Shown in pieces: positions 44,125-52,722 of a stretch of 64,000 nucleotides of DNA (its first letter is position 1; every line of letters starts with the position of its first letter). Under the pieces are notes generated by a model, which saw nothing but the letters and a program-made list of their open reading frames with translations, was not told where the DNA came from and made no database searches. This DNA is from Aedoeadaptatus coxii (GTDB lineage Bacteria > Bacillota > Clostridia > Tissierellales > Peptoniphilaceae), in contig NZ_KQ960173.1 of NCBI RefSeq assembly GCF_001553115.1, positions 1-64,000 of the forward strand, read 5' to 3'. Both the position numbers and the translations under genes were made by a program.

Positions 44125-45525
44125 TTAAGTATCTCGGCTCTCAACAAGTTCTACAATCCTATCACAAACTGACTCTAAAAATTCAACATCATGGGATATT
44201 ATTAAAATCAACTTATCTTCTTCCTTTACTTTCTTTATGTTTTTAGCTACTATTTTCATATTTCTATAGTCCAATCCGCTAGTTGGTTCATCAAAAAATA
44301 GAATTTTCTTGTCGGATAGTAAAGCTGATAAGATAATGACTCTCTGTTTTTGTCCTCCTGACAAGGTGTGAGGATTCCTCTCGCTAATATCTTTCAACTC
44401 CATATCTTTTAGCCAAGTATCTAAAACATAATCATCTTTAATGGTTGAGGTTAATACTATTTCATCTTTAACAGTGTCCGTGAATAACTGACAGTTCACC
44501 TCCTGCATGATAAGCAAACTTTCATTTAATCTGCTTCTTATATTGAAATTCTCATTTTCTTTTAAAATTTTCCCTTTATTTGCTTTGTATAATCCGCATA
44601 TGATTTTTGCTAAAGTAGACTTTCCAATTCCATTTTCTCCAACTATCCCTATAATATTTCCATAGCCAAATTTAAGATCCTCAATGGACAAAATTGTTCT
44701 GGTATTTCTTTTGAATATCAGATTTTTTAACTCTAATAAAGTCCCTTTATTTAAAGTTTCAAAATCATCAAATCCTTCAATAGCCTTATAATCAGAATGC
44801 CTAAGTCCTGTTCTCATTCGTTCATCTTCGCTTAGATTTTCAATTTCATCCATACTATATTCTCTGATGATTTGTCCATCCTCTAAGTATATTGCTCTAT
44901 CGACAATGTCTTTTAAATACCACAGCCTATGTTCTGCAATAATAATAGTTTTCCCTAAAGATTTAAGCTTTTTCATTATGAGTGATAGTTCTTTCATTGA
45001 CTTTATATCTAAGCTTGAAGACGGTTCATCGAGAATAAATATCTCAGGGTTTAATGCGTAAATACTTGCTATAGCAATCTTCTGCTTTTCTCCTCCGGAA
45101 AGATTGAATATATTTTTATTCATCAAGTTTTCAAGATGAAGCTCTTTTTCGACTTCTTCAATTCTTTTGTTAATTACTTCCCTTTCTATGCCGTAATTTT
45201 CTAAACCAAAAGCAATTTCATCGGTTGTATTGGTTGTATAGAATTGTGTTTTGGGATTTTGAAAAACTGAACCTACATCCCTAGATAATTTATAAATTGG
45301 TGTAGTAAATGTATTCATACCATTGACCATGACACTGCCGGAAATGTCCCCATCATAAAACTCAGGTATTATGCCATTCATAAGCTTTAATAGAGTGGAT
45401 TTTCCACAACCGCTCCTACCACATAGAAGAATGCATTCCCCTTTTTTGATTTTCAAATTTATATCTTTTAATGAGTAATCAGATCCTCCCTTGTACTTAA
45501 AACTTAATTCTCTAATTTCAATCAT
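44125..45525 (-). CDS. ECF transporter dual-domain ATPase (EcfA-EcfA' fusion)
   Basis: A 466-residue protein with two ABC ATPase domains. The first has GRSGCGKSTLLKL, LSGGEKQKIAIA and LDEPSSSLD; the second GENGIGKSTLAKI, LSGGQKQRVIIL and FDEPTSGLD. It powers uptake by an energy-coupling factor transporter. The start at 45525 overlaps the EcfT stop as ATGA. It is dedicated to the S and T genes upstream, unlike the shared module expected for BioY and RibU. Last gene of the TetR-controlled island. Confidence 0.92.
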   Translation of the reverse strand: MIEIRELSFKYKGGSDYSLKDINLKIKKGECILLCGRSGCGKSTLLKLMNGIIPEFYDGDISGSVMVNGMNTFTTPIYKLSRDVGSVFQNPKTQFYTTNTTDEIAFGLENYGIEREVINKRIEEVEKELHLENLMNKNIFNLSGGEKQKIAIASIYALNPEIFILDEPSSSLDIKSMKELSLIMKKLKSLGKTIIIAEHRLWYLKDIVDRAIYLEDGQIIREYSMDEIENLSEDERMRTGLRHSDYKAIEGFDDFETLNKGTLLELKNLIFKRNTRTILSIEDLKFGYGNIIGIVGENGIGKSTLAKIICGLYKANKGKILKENENFNIRSRLNESLLIMQEVNCQLFTDTVKDEIVLTSTIKDDYVLDTWLKDMELKDISERNPHTLSGGQKQRVIILSALLSDKKILFFDEPTSGLDYRNMKIVAKNIKKVKEEDKLILIISHDVEFLESVCDRIVELVESRDT

Positions 45526-46250
45526 AAATCCCACCCTGATACTTTCATAAATATTATTATTGATAAAATTAAAATCATAAAAAATAGAACACCAATATCA
45601 TTTTTTCTAAACTTAATTAGGTGTCTACTTGTTTTGTTAACAGGAGCATCGAGTCCCCTTATAATGGCTGATTGAGAGAGTTCATCCCCAATTTCTATCA
45701 CACTTACGAATAAGGGTACAAAAAAATATTCCATAATTAATGTTGGTTTCCTTATTAAATTTATTAGGTTAAAATTAATTCCTCGCGTTTTCATCGCCAT
45801 ATTTATATGACTCCATTCGTCTTTAATAGTAGGCAAACATCTAAATATTACAGAAATCATTATGAGCGAGTCTTTTGAAAGTTTTAATTTTTGTAAAGTT
45901 GCCACTGCACTGGAAACAGATGTAGAATTTAAAATCCATTTACCTACGATAATACACGGCAAAAATTTCCTTCCAATTGCCAAGAGAAATAAAATTAAAT
46001 CCAAGAGAAAATTCATGTTAACATAGGCAAAAGCTTTTTCTAATGCTAGACTTATTACAAAAAATGAAATATACCTTATAGCAGATTTTTTATAACCATC
46101 ACTAATAATAATGACAAGAAAAAATAATGTAATAAGGCTTTGATAGAGCCAATCAAATCCTAAAAAAATTAAAATATTCGCGCCTATAAGCAAGATAAGT
46201 TTTGTTCTGAGGTCATATTTTGACCCCAGAACAAACTTTGAATTTTCCAT
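45522..46250 (-). CDS. ECF transporter transmembrane component T
   Basis: A 242-residue membrane protein with about five segments and two EcfT coupling motifs of the Ala-Arg-Gly type, in AMKTRGINF and SAIIRGLDAP, which contact the two ATPase domains. It couples ATP hydrolysis to substrate release from the S component. The start shares one base with the S component stop and the end overlaps the ATPase gene by 4 bases. Confidence 0.9.
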   Translation of the reverse strand: MENSKFVLGSKYDLRTKLILLIGANILIFLGFDWLYQSLITLFFLVIIISDGYKKSAIRYISFFVISLALEKAFAYVNMNFLLDLILFLLAIGRKFLPCIIVGKWILNSTSVSSAVATLQKLKLSKDSLIMISVIFRCLPTIKDEWSHINMAMKTRGINFNLINLIRKPTLIMEYFFVPLFVSVIEIGDELSQSAIIRGLDAPVNKTSRHLIKFRKNDIGVLFFMILILSIIIFMKVSGWDL

Positions 46251-46840
46251 TATAAAACTCCTGCGGATTCCAACTTTTTATTTAGTATTTTCTTTGTAAA
46301 ATAAGAACCAATTAAAGAGAATATAAATGTTCCTATAATCATAACCGGTAACATCCATATTGGTGTCCATGCCCTTACTGTGTTACAAAAACTTTGATCT
46401 AAGCCACCTTTTATTACACTTTCAAAAAATGCTTCTCTCATAACCCAAATTGGTAAGAATCCTCCAAATAAGTTTAGAGAAAAAAACATATGACTCATTG
46501 TATTTTTCTTAAAGTCTGTATAATTTCCACCTTTTGCTATGAACATGGCAATTATTCCGGCAGGCACTGCCACTAATGGCGCAATTGTAATATGTCCAGT
46601 TGCAACTAATAAAATACTTGGTAAGATAGCTGCGATTACAATAGCAGTAGCTGACTTTGTCTTTGCAAGAAGCATATGATAGGTTGGTGCAGCAAGTAGT
46701 GCTACAAGCATCGGCATTAGTAAAAATAAAACAGGGACAGGCATAGATATTGCCCCAATAACTAAATATGTTACAAAGTAAAGTGCAATTAAAACACCGG
46801 CTGTAACTGCGTTTTTTGATGATTTCTTTTGTGTTTTCAT
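46250..46840 (-). CDS. ECF transporter S component, MptD/Trep_Strep family
   Basis: A 196-residue membrane protein with about six segments, opening KKSSKNAVTAGVLIALYFVT. It resembles the MptD (Trep_Strep) group of substrate-binding S components. Similar genes lie beside exporter-fold half-transporters in streptococcal equibactin-type loci, where the substrate is an iron-siderophore complex. The substrate here is not established. The start has GGAGGAAACGT. Confidence 0.82.
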   Translation of the reverse strand: MKTQKKSSKNAVTAGVLIALYFVTYLVIGAISMPVPVLFLLMPMLVALLAAPTYHMLLAKTKSATAIVIAAILPSILLVATGHITIAPLVAVPAGIIAMFIAKGGNYTDFKKNTMSHMFFSLNLFGGFLPIWVMREAFFESVIKGGLDQSFCNTVRAWTPIWMLPVMIIGTFIFSLIGSYFTKKILNKKLESAGVL

Positions 46841-46865
46841 ACGTTTCCTCCTTTAAAATTGATTA

Positions 46866-48590
46866 TTACTGTACTATCTTCCATTCTTTAGACTTTTCTT
46901 GATAATTCCATAAGTCTTTATATAGTCCTTCATTTTTAATAAGTTCTTCATGCTTCCCAACTTCCTCTACCTTTCCTTTGTTTAAAACAACAATTTTATC
47001 AGCTCCCATTACGTTTCTTAATTTATGGGCTACAACCACAACTGTTTTATTTTTAATTAAATTTGATATTGCTTCTTGTATAATAAGTTCATTTTCGGGA
47101 TCAAGCGAAGATGTTGCTTCATCAAGCAGTATTATTGGGGCATTTTTTAATATTGCTCTCGCTATTGATATTCTTTGCTTCTCACCTCCGGACAGGGTCG
47201 CTCCTCCTTGTCCAATCATAGTTTCAAATCCATCATCTTTTCTGACTATAAAGTCATAAGCTCCTGCCATTTTTGCAGCATTCATTATTTCATCTTTACT
47301 CGCATCTTCATTTCCAAACTTTATGTTGTTATAAATTGTGTCTTTAAAAAGATACACATCTTGAAACACAACAGAAAATTTTTCCATTAATTTATCAGGG
47401 TCGGCTGTTAGCAAATCTACTCCACCAATTTTAATTGTCCCTTCATTAGGATCATAAAATCTGGAAATTAATTTAATGAGTGTAGATTTCCCAGAGCCAG
47501 AGTAACCAACAAAAGCAGTTAATTCATTTTCATTAATATCTAATGAAACATTATCGATAACCTTAGATTCCTTGTATGAAAATGAAACATCGTGAATTTC
47601 AATTTTGTTGCTTTCGTTTACATCGGAATTTCCTGACATAGGTTTAGCGTTAAGTAAATTAATGATTCTCTCTCCTGAAACTGATGCCATTTGTAGTCCT
47701 GTATAATTTACAAGTGCAAGCTCCAAGGGATCAAAAATCCTTGTGCCTACAAATAAGAACATTAAAAATGTATCAATTTCCAAAGATCCATTTATAAATA
47801 AATAGGAACCAACTAAACTCATCAAAGGAAGTCCTATTCTTAAAATCATACTTGCTATAGTAGTTAATGAACCAACTCCTTTCTCACTCTTAATATTTGC
47901 GTCTTTTGAATTATCTATATCTTCTTCAAGTTTTGTTAATGTATCATCTATGCTGTTGTAAGCTTTTAGAGTCTTAATAGCATCCAAATATTCGTTAATA
48001 TCTTCTTCCTCTTTTATCCTCATTCTCTTTGTTTTCAAATAAATTTTTTTCTGAAAGTTTTGCATGAGTGTAAGAAGTAGAACAGAAATTGGCAATCCAA
48101 TAAGTGTTGCTATTCCCATTTTTATATTAATTATCAAAAATAATATTGAGCAAAGAACCGCTACACATATACCACTGAAAAATTGAGGTAATTGATGAGT
48201 TACTGCCGTTTCAACTTTGAAAAAATCATTCATTAATGTATCTAGGATCTCTGCTGAACTTTTCCCTGAAATATAACCTATTGGCAGTTTTCTTATGTGG
48301 TCTGCAAGCTCTATTCTTCCATCTGCACTTGCCTTGTATCCAAGTCCATAGGTATATTTTGTGGCTAAATTTTCCAATAAGAATGTCACAAAGAAAAATA
48401 TTGCCATTATCCCAAAATACTTCCATAAAAGGCTCGTATCTATACTATCTGCTCCTCTATTCAAAAATAGTGTTTCTACAATTTTCGCCAAAGCAATAAA
48501 TGGTATAAGGTTGGAAATAGATGCCAAAACATTTAAGATAATGGATTTTCTTATATTATTCATCTTTCCTAAAGTAATATTTCTTATCAT
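46866..48590 (-). CDS. exporter-fold ABC half-transporter (YbtQ/IrtB/EqbL-like)
   Basis: A 574-residue fusion of a six-helix membrane domain and an ATPase. Walker A VGYSGSGKSTLIKL, signature LSGGEKQRISIARAI, Walker B IILLDEATSSLD and the H-loop VVVAHKLRN are intact. In Ybt, Irt and Eqb systems such pairs import siderophores despite the exporter fold; drug or peptide export is the alternative. Its ATG overlaps the end of its damaged partner by 4 bases (ATGA). Confidence 0.87.
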   Translation of the reverse strand: MIRNITLGKMNNIRKSIILNVLASISNLIPFIALAKIVETLFLNRGADSIDTSLLWKYFGIMAIFFFVTFLLENLATKYTYGLGYKASADGRIELADHIRKLPIGYISGKSSAEILDTLMNDFFKVETAVTHQLPQFFSGICVAVLCSILFLIINIKMGIATLIGLPISVLLLTLMQNFQKKIYLKTKRMRIKEEEDINEYLDAIKTLKAYNSIDDTLTKLEEDIDNSKDANIKSEKGVGSLTTIASMILRIGLPLMSLVGSYLFINGSLEIDTFLMFLFVGTRIFDPLELALVNYTGLQMASVSGERIINLLNAKPMSGNSDVNESNKIEIHDVSFSYKESKVIDNVSLDINENELTAFVGYSGSGKSTLIKLISRFYDPNEGTIKIGGVDLLTADPDKLMEKFSVVFQDVYLFKDTIYNNIKFGNEDASKDEIMNAAKMAGAYDFIVRKDDGFETMIGQGGATLSGGEKQRISIARAILKNAPIILLDEATSSLDPENELIIQEAISNLIKNKTVVVVAHKLRNVMGADKIVVLNKGKVEEVGKHEELIKNEGLYKDLWNYQEKSKEWKIVQ

Positions 48591-50356
48591 TCATTCTCAC
48601 TCCCTTCTATATCCATTTGCCAAATATTTGTCTTCTTATAAATATCAAAAAGTCGCTTATATATTCCATCTGCGACGATTAAATCTTTATGCTTACCTTT
48701 TTCTGCAATTTTTCCATCAGATATTACTAAGATTTGATTTGCATGCTCTATGGTATTTAGCCTATGCGCAATCATGATAACTGTCTTATCTTTAACCAAT
48801 TCAGATAAAGCTTATTGCATAAGATATTCATTTTCAGAATCAGCAAAACTTGTTGCTTCGTCTAATACTAATATTGGTGCATCCTTTAAAATCGCTCTTG
48901 CCACTGCAATACGTTGTTTCTCTCCCCCGGATAAATAAGTTCCTTTACCCAAAACAGTATTGTATCCATTAGGGAGTTTTTCAATAAAATCATGACATCT
49001 CGCTTTTTTGCAGGCTTTTATAACATCATCTTTTGTAGAACCTGTCTTTGCCATAGCAACATTATTGAATACTGTATCTGTGATAAGATCGCTGTCTTGA
49101 AAAACAAATGCTATCTTGTCCATTAAGACGTTTATCGGAATATTTTTTATATTAACCCCACCAATTTTAATAGAGCCTTCTGAAGGATCGTAAAATCTGG
49201 GTATTAGCGTTCCAATGGTAGATTTGCCTGCTCCCGAATAGCCAACCAATGCTGTAACTTCTCCTTGTTTAGCACAGAAGCTTATATTCTTTAAAACCTC
49301 TTCATTTCCATAAGAAAAGCTTACATTCTCGAATTCAAGATCATGACCTTTTATCTCTTCCTCGCTATTTTTAATTGACAATTCTTTTTGATCTATAATT
49401 TCGTAGATTCTCAAAACAACTTCATTTAGTAAATTCATTCCTTCTGCAAAATCTCTAAGTTTTAATGCAGGTACACTAATAGCAGGTGCAAGAATCAAAT
49501 AGAAAATAAAGACTGTAGCGAAATCCAAGTTATTATTTCGTGACATTAAAAGTATTCCTACTGGAACTATGAATGTAGCAACAGATAAAATAAACATTCT
49601 AAATGAAACAAATCCCGGTCTTATCATTGATGTCATCGAACTTGTAAAATCTCTATATTCTCCTACTGACTTTGAGAAAATTTTAAATGATTTTACTCCT
49701 GTTCCAAATATTTTTACTTCCGGCATACCTTTAACGTATTCAGTAGTTGCTGAATTAATTTGATCCAAAATCGCAAAGTTCTTCTCAAGTCCACCCGACT
49801 TTATAATCTTTGCCATGATTGCAATCTGAATTCCTAAACCGACAAATATAATTAACAAAGTCGTAAGACCTAATATTAAATTTATCTTCAACATAACAAC
49901 TATCATTACTAAAATTAGTGCTAATGTTGAAATTAAATTTGGTAATTGATGAGAAAAATAACCCTCAATTTGATTCATGTCCGATCCTAATACTTGCCTT
50001 ATTTTTGACTTGTTGTCTCCGGTAAAAAATCCTAAAGGAAGATTCCCAATATGACATAATATCTTCTTTTTTAAGTTAGCTATTAAAACATATGAAAACT
50101 TATGGCATAAAATACCGCCAATGTAAGTTAAGCAATATGACAATACCACTGCTGCAAGTCCATAGGTGCAGAACTGAATTGTACTTTGTTCTAATTTCCC
50201 ATATAAAAATAGAGATTTTATGACTTTGTATATCACCAAAATTGGACAAATACTTAATAGCATCCCAAGACTAACAAATAATATTCCTCCTACAAGTTGT
50301 CCTTTTTTTATTTCGCTGTAGGAAATAATATCTTTGATTGATTTCTTCTTTTTCAT
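48587..50356 (-). pseudogene. exporter-fold ABC half-transporter (YbtP/IrtA/EqbK-like) with an in-frame stop
   Basis: The reading frame runs from 50356 for 514 codons through Walker A VGYSGAGKSTIG, signature LSGGEKQRIAVARAI and Walker B LVLDEATSFAD, then hits TAA at 48814-48812. The same frame continues after the stop for another 74 codons with SELVKDKTVIMIAHRLNTIE, the missing H-loop end of the domain. A single base change (AAA to TAA) explains it. The truncated product lacks the H-loop histidine and is probably inactive, unless the stop is read through. The start has GGAGGT. Confidence 0.88.
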
Positions 50357-50376
50357 CTAAAACATACCTCCTTACC

Positions 50377-50390
50377 GAACGAGTTCGTTC
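50377..50390. promoter_or_regulatory. operator palindrome ahead of the ABC/ECF genes
   Basis: GAACGA-gt-TCGTTC, perfect six-base arms, 21 bases ahead of the first ABC start. A related, less perfect site (GACCGA-cac-TCGTTC) lies ahead of the TetR gene, so both are probably bound by that regulator. Confidence 0.6.
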
Positions 50391-50408
50391 ATTTGCCTTA
50401 AAACTAAT

Positions 50409-50440
50409 ACAAGGAAAACACCGTTGATGTTTTCCTTGTA
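50409..50440. other. stem-loop between the TetR gene and the ABC genes
   Basis: ACAAGGAAAACA and TGTTTTCCTTGT form a 12-base perfect stem with an 8-base loop. No T run follows on either strand. It could be a weak terminator of the TetR gene, an mRNA end, or a second binding site. Confidence 0.5.
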
Positions 50441-50463
50441 AAATACTTATATTTTATTTTTCT

Positions 50464-51078
50464 CTACTGAGGTCTTTGAAATAGTTCGCTTATTATTCCA
50501 AAGGCTTCACTTGAATTTGTTTTGTTTTCTCCCTTAATAATATAGTCATTATATATTGTTCCGACAGCTCCGTATAAAATAAAAGCTGCAAAACTCCTCA
50601 CATTTTCTCTATTTATTCCCATATTATTTTCTATTTTTTTGCCTTCGATCCCTTCAATTATAAATTCTGAATAGACGTCTATAAATTTTCCAATGTAATG
50701 AATCAATTCCCATAGCCTGTAAGAGTTATCTGTAATTGAACTCTCCTTTGAAAAGTTATATCTTGTCGTAAACTGACCGATATCTTTTACTATAAGTTCC
50801 CTTAAAGTTTTTATTCTTTCTTCGTAATCTATTTCATTGTTTTGAAGTATATCCAACTTATTTTTTAGTTTCTCTTCAAAATATGTTTCCATACACGCCA
50901 AAAAAATATCTTCTTTTGATTTGAAGTAATAATAAAACATTCCAGGTGCACCGTTAACTTCTGCGAGAATATCTCGAACAGAAACTTTCTCATATCCATA
51001 CTTTTCAAAAAGCCTGGATGCTATATTTATAAGCTCCTGTTTTCTTTCTTCCGGATCCTTTATATTTCTTTTTGTCAA
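50464..51078 (-). CDS. TetR family regulator of the ABC/ECF island
   Basis: A 204-residue regulator. Residues 12-55 form the TetR helix-turn-helix (LINIASRLFEKYGYEKVSVRDI and PGMFYYYFKSKEDIF). The ligand domain is unassigned. The first codon is TTG at 51078, behind GGTGAGG, with rather short spacing; the start is therefore a little uncertain. It probably represses itself and the ABC/ECF genes through the two related palindromes. Confidence 0.9.
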   Translation of the reverse strand: MTKRNIKDPEERKQELINIASRLFEKYGYEKVSVRDILAEVNGAPGMFYYYFKSKEDIFLACMETYFEEKLKNKLDILQNNEIDYEERIKTLRELIVKDIGQFTTRYNFSKESSITDNSYRLWELIHYIGKFIDVYSEFIIEGIEGKKIENNMGINRENVRSFAAFILYGAVGTIYNDYIIKGENKTNSSEAFGIISELFQRPQ

Positions 51079-51369
51079 AACCTCACCGCCAATCGACCGA
51101 CACTCGTTCTGTATGCCTATATATTAGCTTTCACTCACCATTTTTGTCAATAGCAACATTAAATTTTTCTTTTGCGCCTGCCTATGGTCCTCTCCTTTAT
51201 ACTCTCGTTATTAATCACAATAATATCGCTATGCTTTTCGATCTGAATTCTTAATTTTAACAGCCCAACTTTTTCTCTATTAATTCTTCTACTTTGTATT
51301 TCATTTACAATAGTTTTGATACACAAATTTCCCTCCGCTTTTACTTTAAGAAGCATCCATTTTTGCCAT
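51079..51369. other. AT-rich intergenic stretch, no recognised gene
   Basis: It holds the likely TetR operator at 51095-51109 and an open minus-strand frame (51159-51356, 65 codons, reading MLLKVKAEGNLCIKTI onward, basic C-terminus RRKRKI) that I do not recognise. It may be a remnant of the element that brought the island. No tRNA or integrase was found. Confidence 0.5.
51095..51109. promoter_or_regulatory. second TetR operator (autoregulation site)
   Basis: GACCGA-cac-TCGTTC, five of six arm positions symmetric, 17 bases ahead of the TetR start. It shares the ACTCGTTC half with the reverse complement of the site at 50377. Confidence 0.45.
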
Positions 51370-51473
51370 TAAAAGACCCCCAAGCGTCGGATTCCTTCGT
51401 CCAATTTTTTGGGGGTCTCTTTGATTTCTTCAATAGATCACTTGCGATTATTTTATTTTTAAATTCACCACCG
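51370..51473. repeat. right copy of the direct repeat: rlmD terminator and 3' end
   Basis: Native copy: it contains the rlmD terminator (minus strand GACCCCC / GGGGGTC stem, 51374-51417, then T run) and the last codons of rlmD. The imperfect duplicate lies at 43946-44047, same orientation, 7.4 kb away. Confidence 0.75.
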
Positions 51474-52722
51474 TCTCCACCGATGCGGTATGGGGAAACA
51501 TGTCGATGGGTTGTATTTTTTCTATATCGTATGCTGCCACCAGCCGCCCCAGATCCCGCGCCAATGTAGAGGGGTTACAGCTGACGTATAGTATTTGCTT
51601 AGGCTTGGATTCTAAAAGGGTATCCACGACGACTGGATCGAGCCCCGCCCGGGGCGGATCGACGATGAGGCCGTCGATGGTTTCTTCCTCGGCGATTTTC
51701 GGGAGCATTTTTTCTGCGGGGCCTGCAATATAGCGCACATTGGTGACGCCGTTATTTTCGGCGGTTTGCCGCGCGTAATCCACGGAGATTTCCGAGATTT
51801 CGTTTCCGATCACTTGCCCCGCCATGCGGCTCGCCGCCAATGTAATGGTGCCGATACCGGAGTAAAGTTCCACCACGGTTTCCGCGCCGATTAAGTTCTT
51901 CGTCACTTCGCGGGTAATGGCTTCGGCGCCGTAGGGATTGATCTGAAAGAAATTGCCTGCGCCGACGCCGTAGCGAAACTGCCCAAGGGTTTCCTCAATG
52001 GTTTCTTTGCCATACAGATGCTCGAAGGTTTTGCCGTAATGAAAGCGTGGATTTTTGTTCTTCGAATAGTATAGGGAATCCACCTTTTCCTCCACGGCGA
52101 AGGCGACGGCATCGTGAAGTAGGCGATCGCTCATATCTTTTTTGCCGACGAGGATCACCATCACCTCGCCGCCACGGGTTGTGCGAATGCCTACGGTTTG
52201 AATATCGGCGAGCCACTTTTCCCCTTGAAGGGCTGTGAGGATCTCGTTGCCCCTTTCCCATTGCATGAGGCAGCGGCGAATGGGGATAAGCTCTCCCTCT
52301 TTTCCATAGAGACAAAGTTTGCCGCCTTTTACGTGAAATTGCATATGGTTGCGATAGCCGAAAACATCGCCGCCGGTGATTACCTCTTCCACCTTTGTGT
52401 CTATGCCGCCGATGCGAGCCACGGCGCTCGCAACTCGCTCCCGTTTCCATGCAAGCTCCGATTGTCGCTCGAGGGAAAGAAAGGCGCAGCCGTTGCAGCG
52501 GTCGTAAGGGCAAGGGTTCTTCACCCGGCGAGATGACTTTTTGTCGTAGCCGATAATTTTTCCCTCGTAGAAATTCTTTTTCTTTTTAAGGATTTCTACC
52601 TCCACTTTGTCGCCGATTTCACCGCCGTCTAAAAACACCACGGCACCGTCAACTTTTCCGAGCCCTCTTCCCTTGACGTCGTAATCCATGACGTCAAGAT
52701 GAATACGATCGAAGACTTCCAT
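51448..52722 (-). CDS. rlmD: 23S rRNA (uracil-C5)-methyltransferase, RlmD/RumA family
   Basis: A 424-residue SAM-dependent RNA methyltransferase. An N-terminal TRAM domain (about 1-58) is followed by iron-sulfur cysteines in CPYDRCNGC (C71, C76, C79), then LYSGIGTITLAASR, LIVDPPRAGLDP and the catalytic cysteine in LYVSCNPSTLARDL. RlmD and RlmCD differ in target uracil and cannot be told apart here. It shares one base with the CvfB-like gene. Its 3' end is the insertion point of the island. Confidence 0.93.
   Translation of the reverse strand: MEVFDRIHLDVMDYDVKGRGLGKVDGAVVFLDGGEIGDKVEVEILKKKKNFYEGKIIGYDKKSSRRVKNPCPYDRCNGCAFLSLERQSELAWKRERVASAVARIGGIDTKVEEVITGGDVFGYRNHMQFHVKGGKLCLYGKEGELIPIRRCLMQWERGNEILTALQGEKWLADIQTVGIRTTRGGEVMVILVGKKDMSDRLLHDAVAFAVEEKVDSLYYSKNKNPRFHYGKTFEHLYGKETIEETLGQFRYGVGAGNFFQINPYGAEAITREVTKNLIGAETVVELYSGIGTITLAASRMAGQVIGNEISEISVDYARQTAENNGVTNVRYIAGPAEKMLPKIAEEETIDGLIVDPPRAGLDPVVVDTLLESKPKQILYVSCNPSTLARDLGRLVAAYDIEKIQPIDMFPHTASVETVVNLKIK

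Noticed and set aside
48587-48799. A separate 70-residue gene after the truncated ABC half-transporter
   Set aside because: It is the same reading frame continued after the stop, starts at an internal TTG with no ribosome binding site, and encodes the missing end of the ATPase domain.
43926-51360. Short inverted repeat ATGGATGC-TTCTT at 43926-43939 and 51348-51360 as transposon ends
   Set aside because: Only about 13 bases match with a one-base gap, one copy lies outside the direct repeat and the other inside, and no transposase is present; chance cannot be excluded.
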